DNA of 48,119 nucleotides. Source: Thermoleophilia bacterium (GTDB lineage Bacteria; Actinomycetota; Thermoleophilia; Gaiellales; Gaiellaceae). The DNA is taken from positions 1 to 48,119 of the forward strand of contig JAOUHF010000006.1 in the NCBI GenBank assembly GCA_029865325.1, read 5' to 3'. The notes below the pieces were generated by a model. That model did no database searches. It had not been told where the DNA came from and saw only the letters and a list, made by a program, of their open reading frames with translations. The stretch's first letter is position 1, and each line of letters begins with the position of its first letter. Shown here piece after piece: positions 48,042 to 48,119 of the stretch. The translations under genes were made by a program, and so were the position numbers.

Positions 48042-48119
48042 GCCGGAGCTCGTTTGTTCGCGCCTGTCTCGTCGATCCTGCGGCCGATGTCCGCGAGGTG
48101 CTTCCAGTGCTTTCCGGCG
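48038..48119 (-). CDS. C-terminal end of an unidentified gene (cut by window edge)
   Basis: The last 26 codons of a frame that enters from the right: AGKHWKHLADIGRRIDETGA then NKRAPA and stop. The stop overlaps the rfbC start (GTGA), so it belongs to the same operon. By position it could be rfbA or a glycosyltransferase, but these residues do not identify it. Confidence 0.55.
   Translation of the reverse strand, partial: AGKHWKHLADIGRRIDETGANKRAPA

Noticed and set aside
1-48119. CRISPR array, prophage, insertion sequence or known defence system
   Set aside because: No regularly spaced direct repeats, phage structural genes, transposase or defence-type gene set was found on either strand.

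Overview
The window is high-GC DNA, densely packed with genes that often overlap by 1-4 bases (ATGA, GTGA or TGATG junctions). Many genes start with GTG or TTG, and several promoters have the form TAG-N-CT a few bases before the start codon. This style, the rodA-pbpA-pknB order, the sufCBDSU operon, tatAC, a four-subunit-type aa3 oxidase operon and genes such as dcd, LON-N and GYD point to an actinobacterium. My best guess is the Thermoleophilia/Gaiellales lineage; the lineage is inferred, not proven. It reads as an ordinary chromosomal segment with a small accessory patch beside a tRNA-Lys gene.

Layout: 2-5540 (+) is a cell-envelope block: RodA/FtsW, a class B PBP, a PASTA Ser/Thr kinase and D-Ala-D-Ala ligase. 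5537-10238 (-) holds a cyclase/ATPase/TPR regulator, a decayed 4-aminobutyrate aminotransferase gene and a small membrane protein. 10294-14456 holds pdxH, a putative glycoside hydrolase, dcd, and a MarR / YceI / FMN-reductase unit. 14753-24377 (-) is a long Fe-S assembly region: sufC, sufB, two glyoxalase-fold (VOC) genes, sufD, then hemolysin III, msrB, GYD, a methyltransferase, LON-N, sufS, sufU, a Rieske protein and an O-methyltransferase. 24479-27584 (+) is tatA, tatC, an amidohydrolase and a TPR membrane protein. 27698-33140 is a diheme cytochrome c lipoprotein facing a cytochrome oxidase operon (ctaC, ctaD, ctaE), in which three copies of a UspA-like domain are embedded. 33348-36178 is a Gly/Ser-rich protein coupled to a GGDEF-EAL protein with altered motifs.

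36282-36354 is tRNA-Lys(CTT). The 1.9 kb after it carries only small genes (dodecin and four unknowns) and gene relics. 38383-42290 (+) makes an N-acetylated, oxidised nucleotide sugar (2-epimerase, dehydrogenase, Gfo/Idh oxidoreductase, hexapeptide acetyltransferase). 42297-45538 (-) is a secreted subtilase plus a SpoIID/LytB protein. 45717 to the right edge (-) is a dTDP-rhamnose-type cluster (rfbB, rfbD, rfbC and the end of another gene).

The most unusual signals are non-coding. A double-hairpin element occurs four times, always just after a stop codon and in the same orientation relative to that gene. A perfect 52-bp palindrome supplies the last codons of rfbD. A mini-ORF locus with an extended Shine-Dalgarno sits in a structured gap. 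A perfect 9-1-9 operator-like palindrome lies upstream of dcd. No CRISPR array, prophage, insertion sequence or complete defence system was seen.
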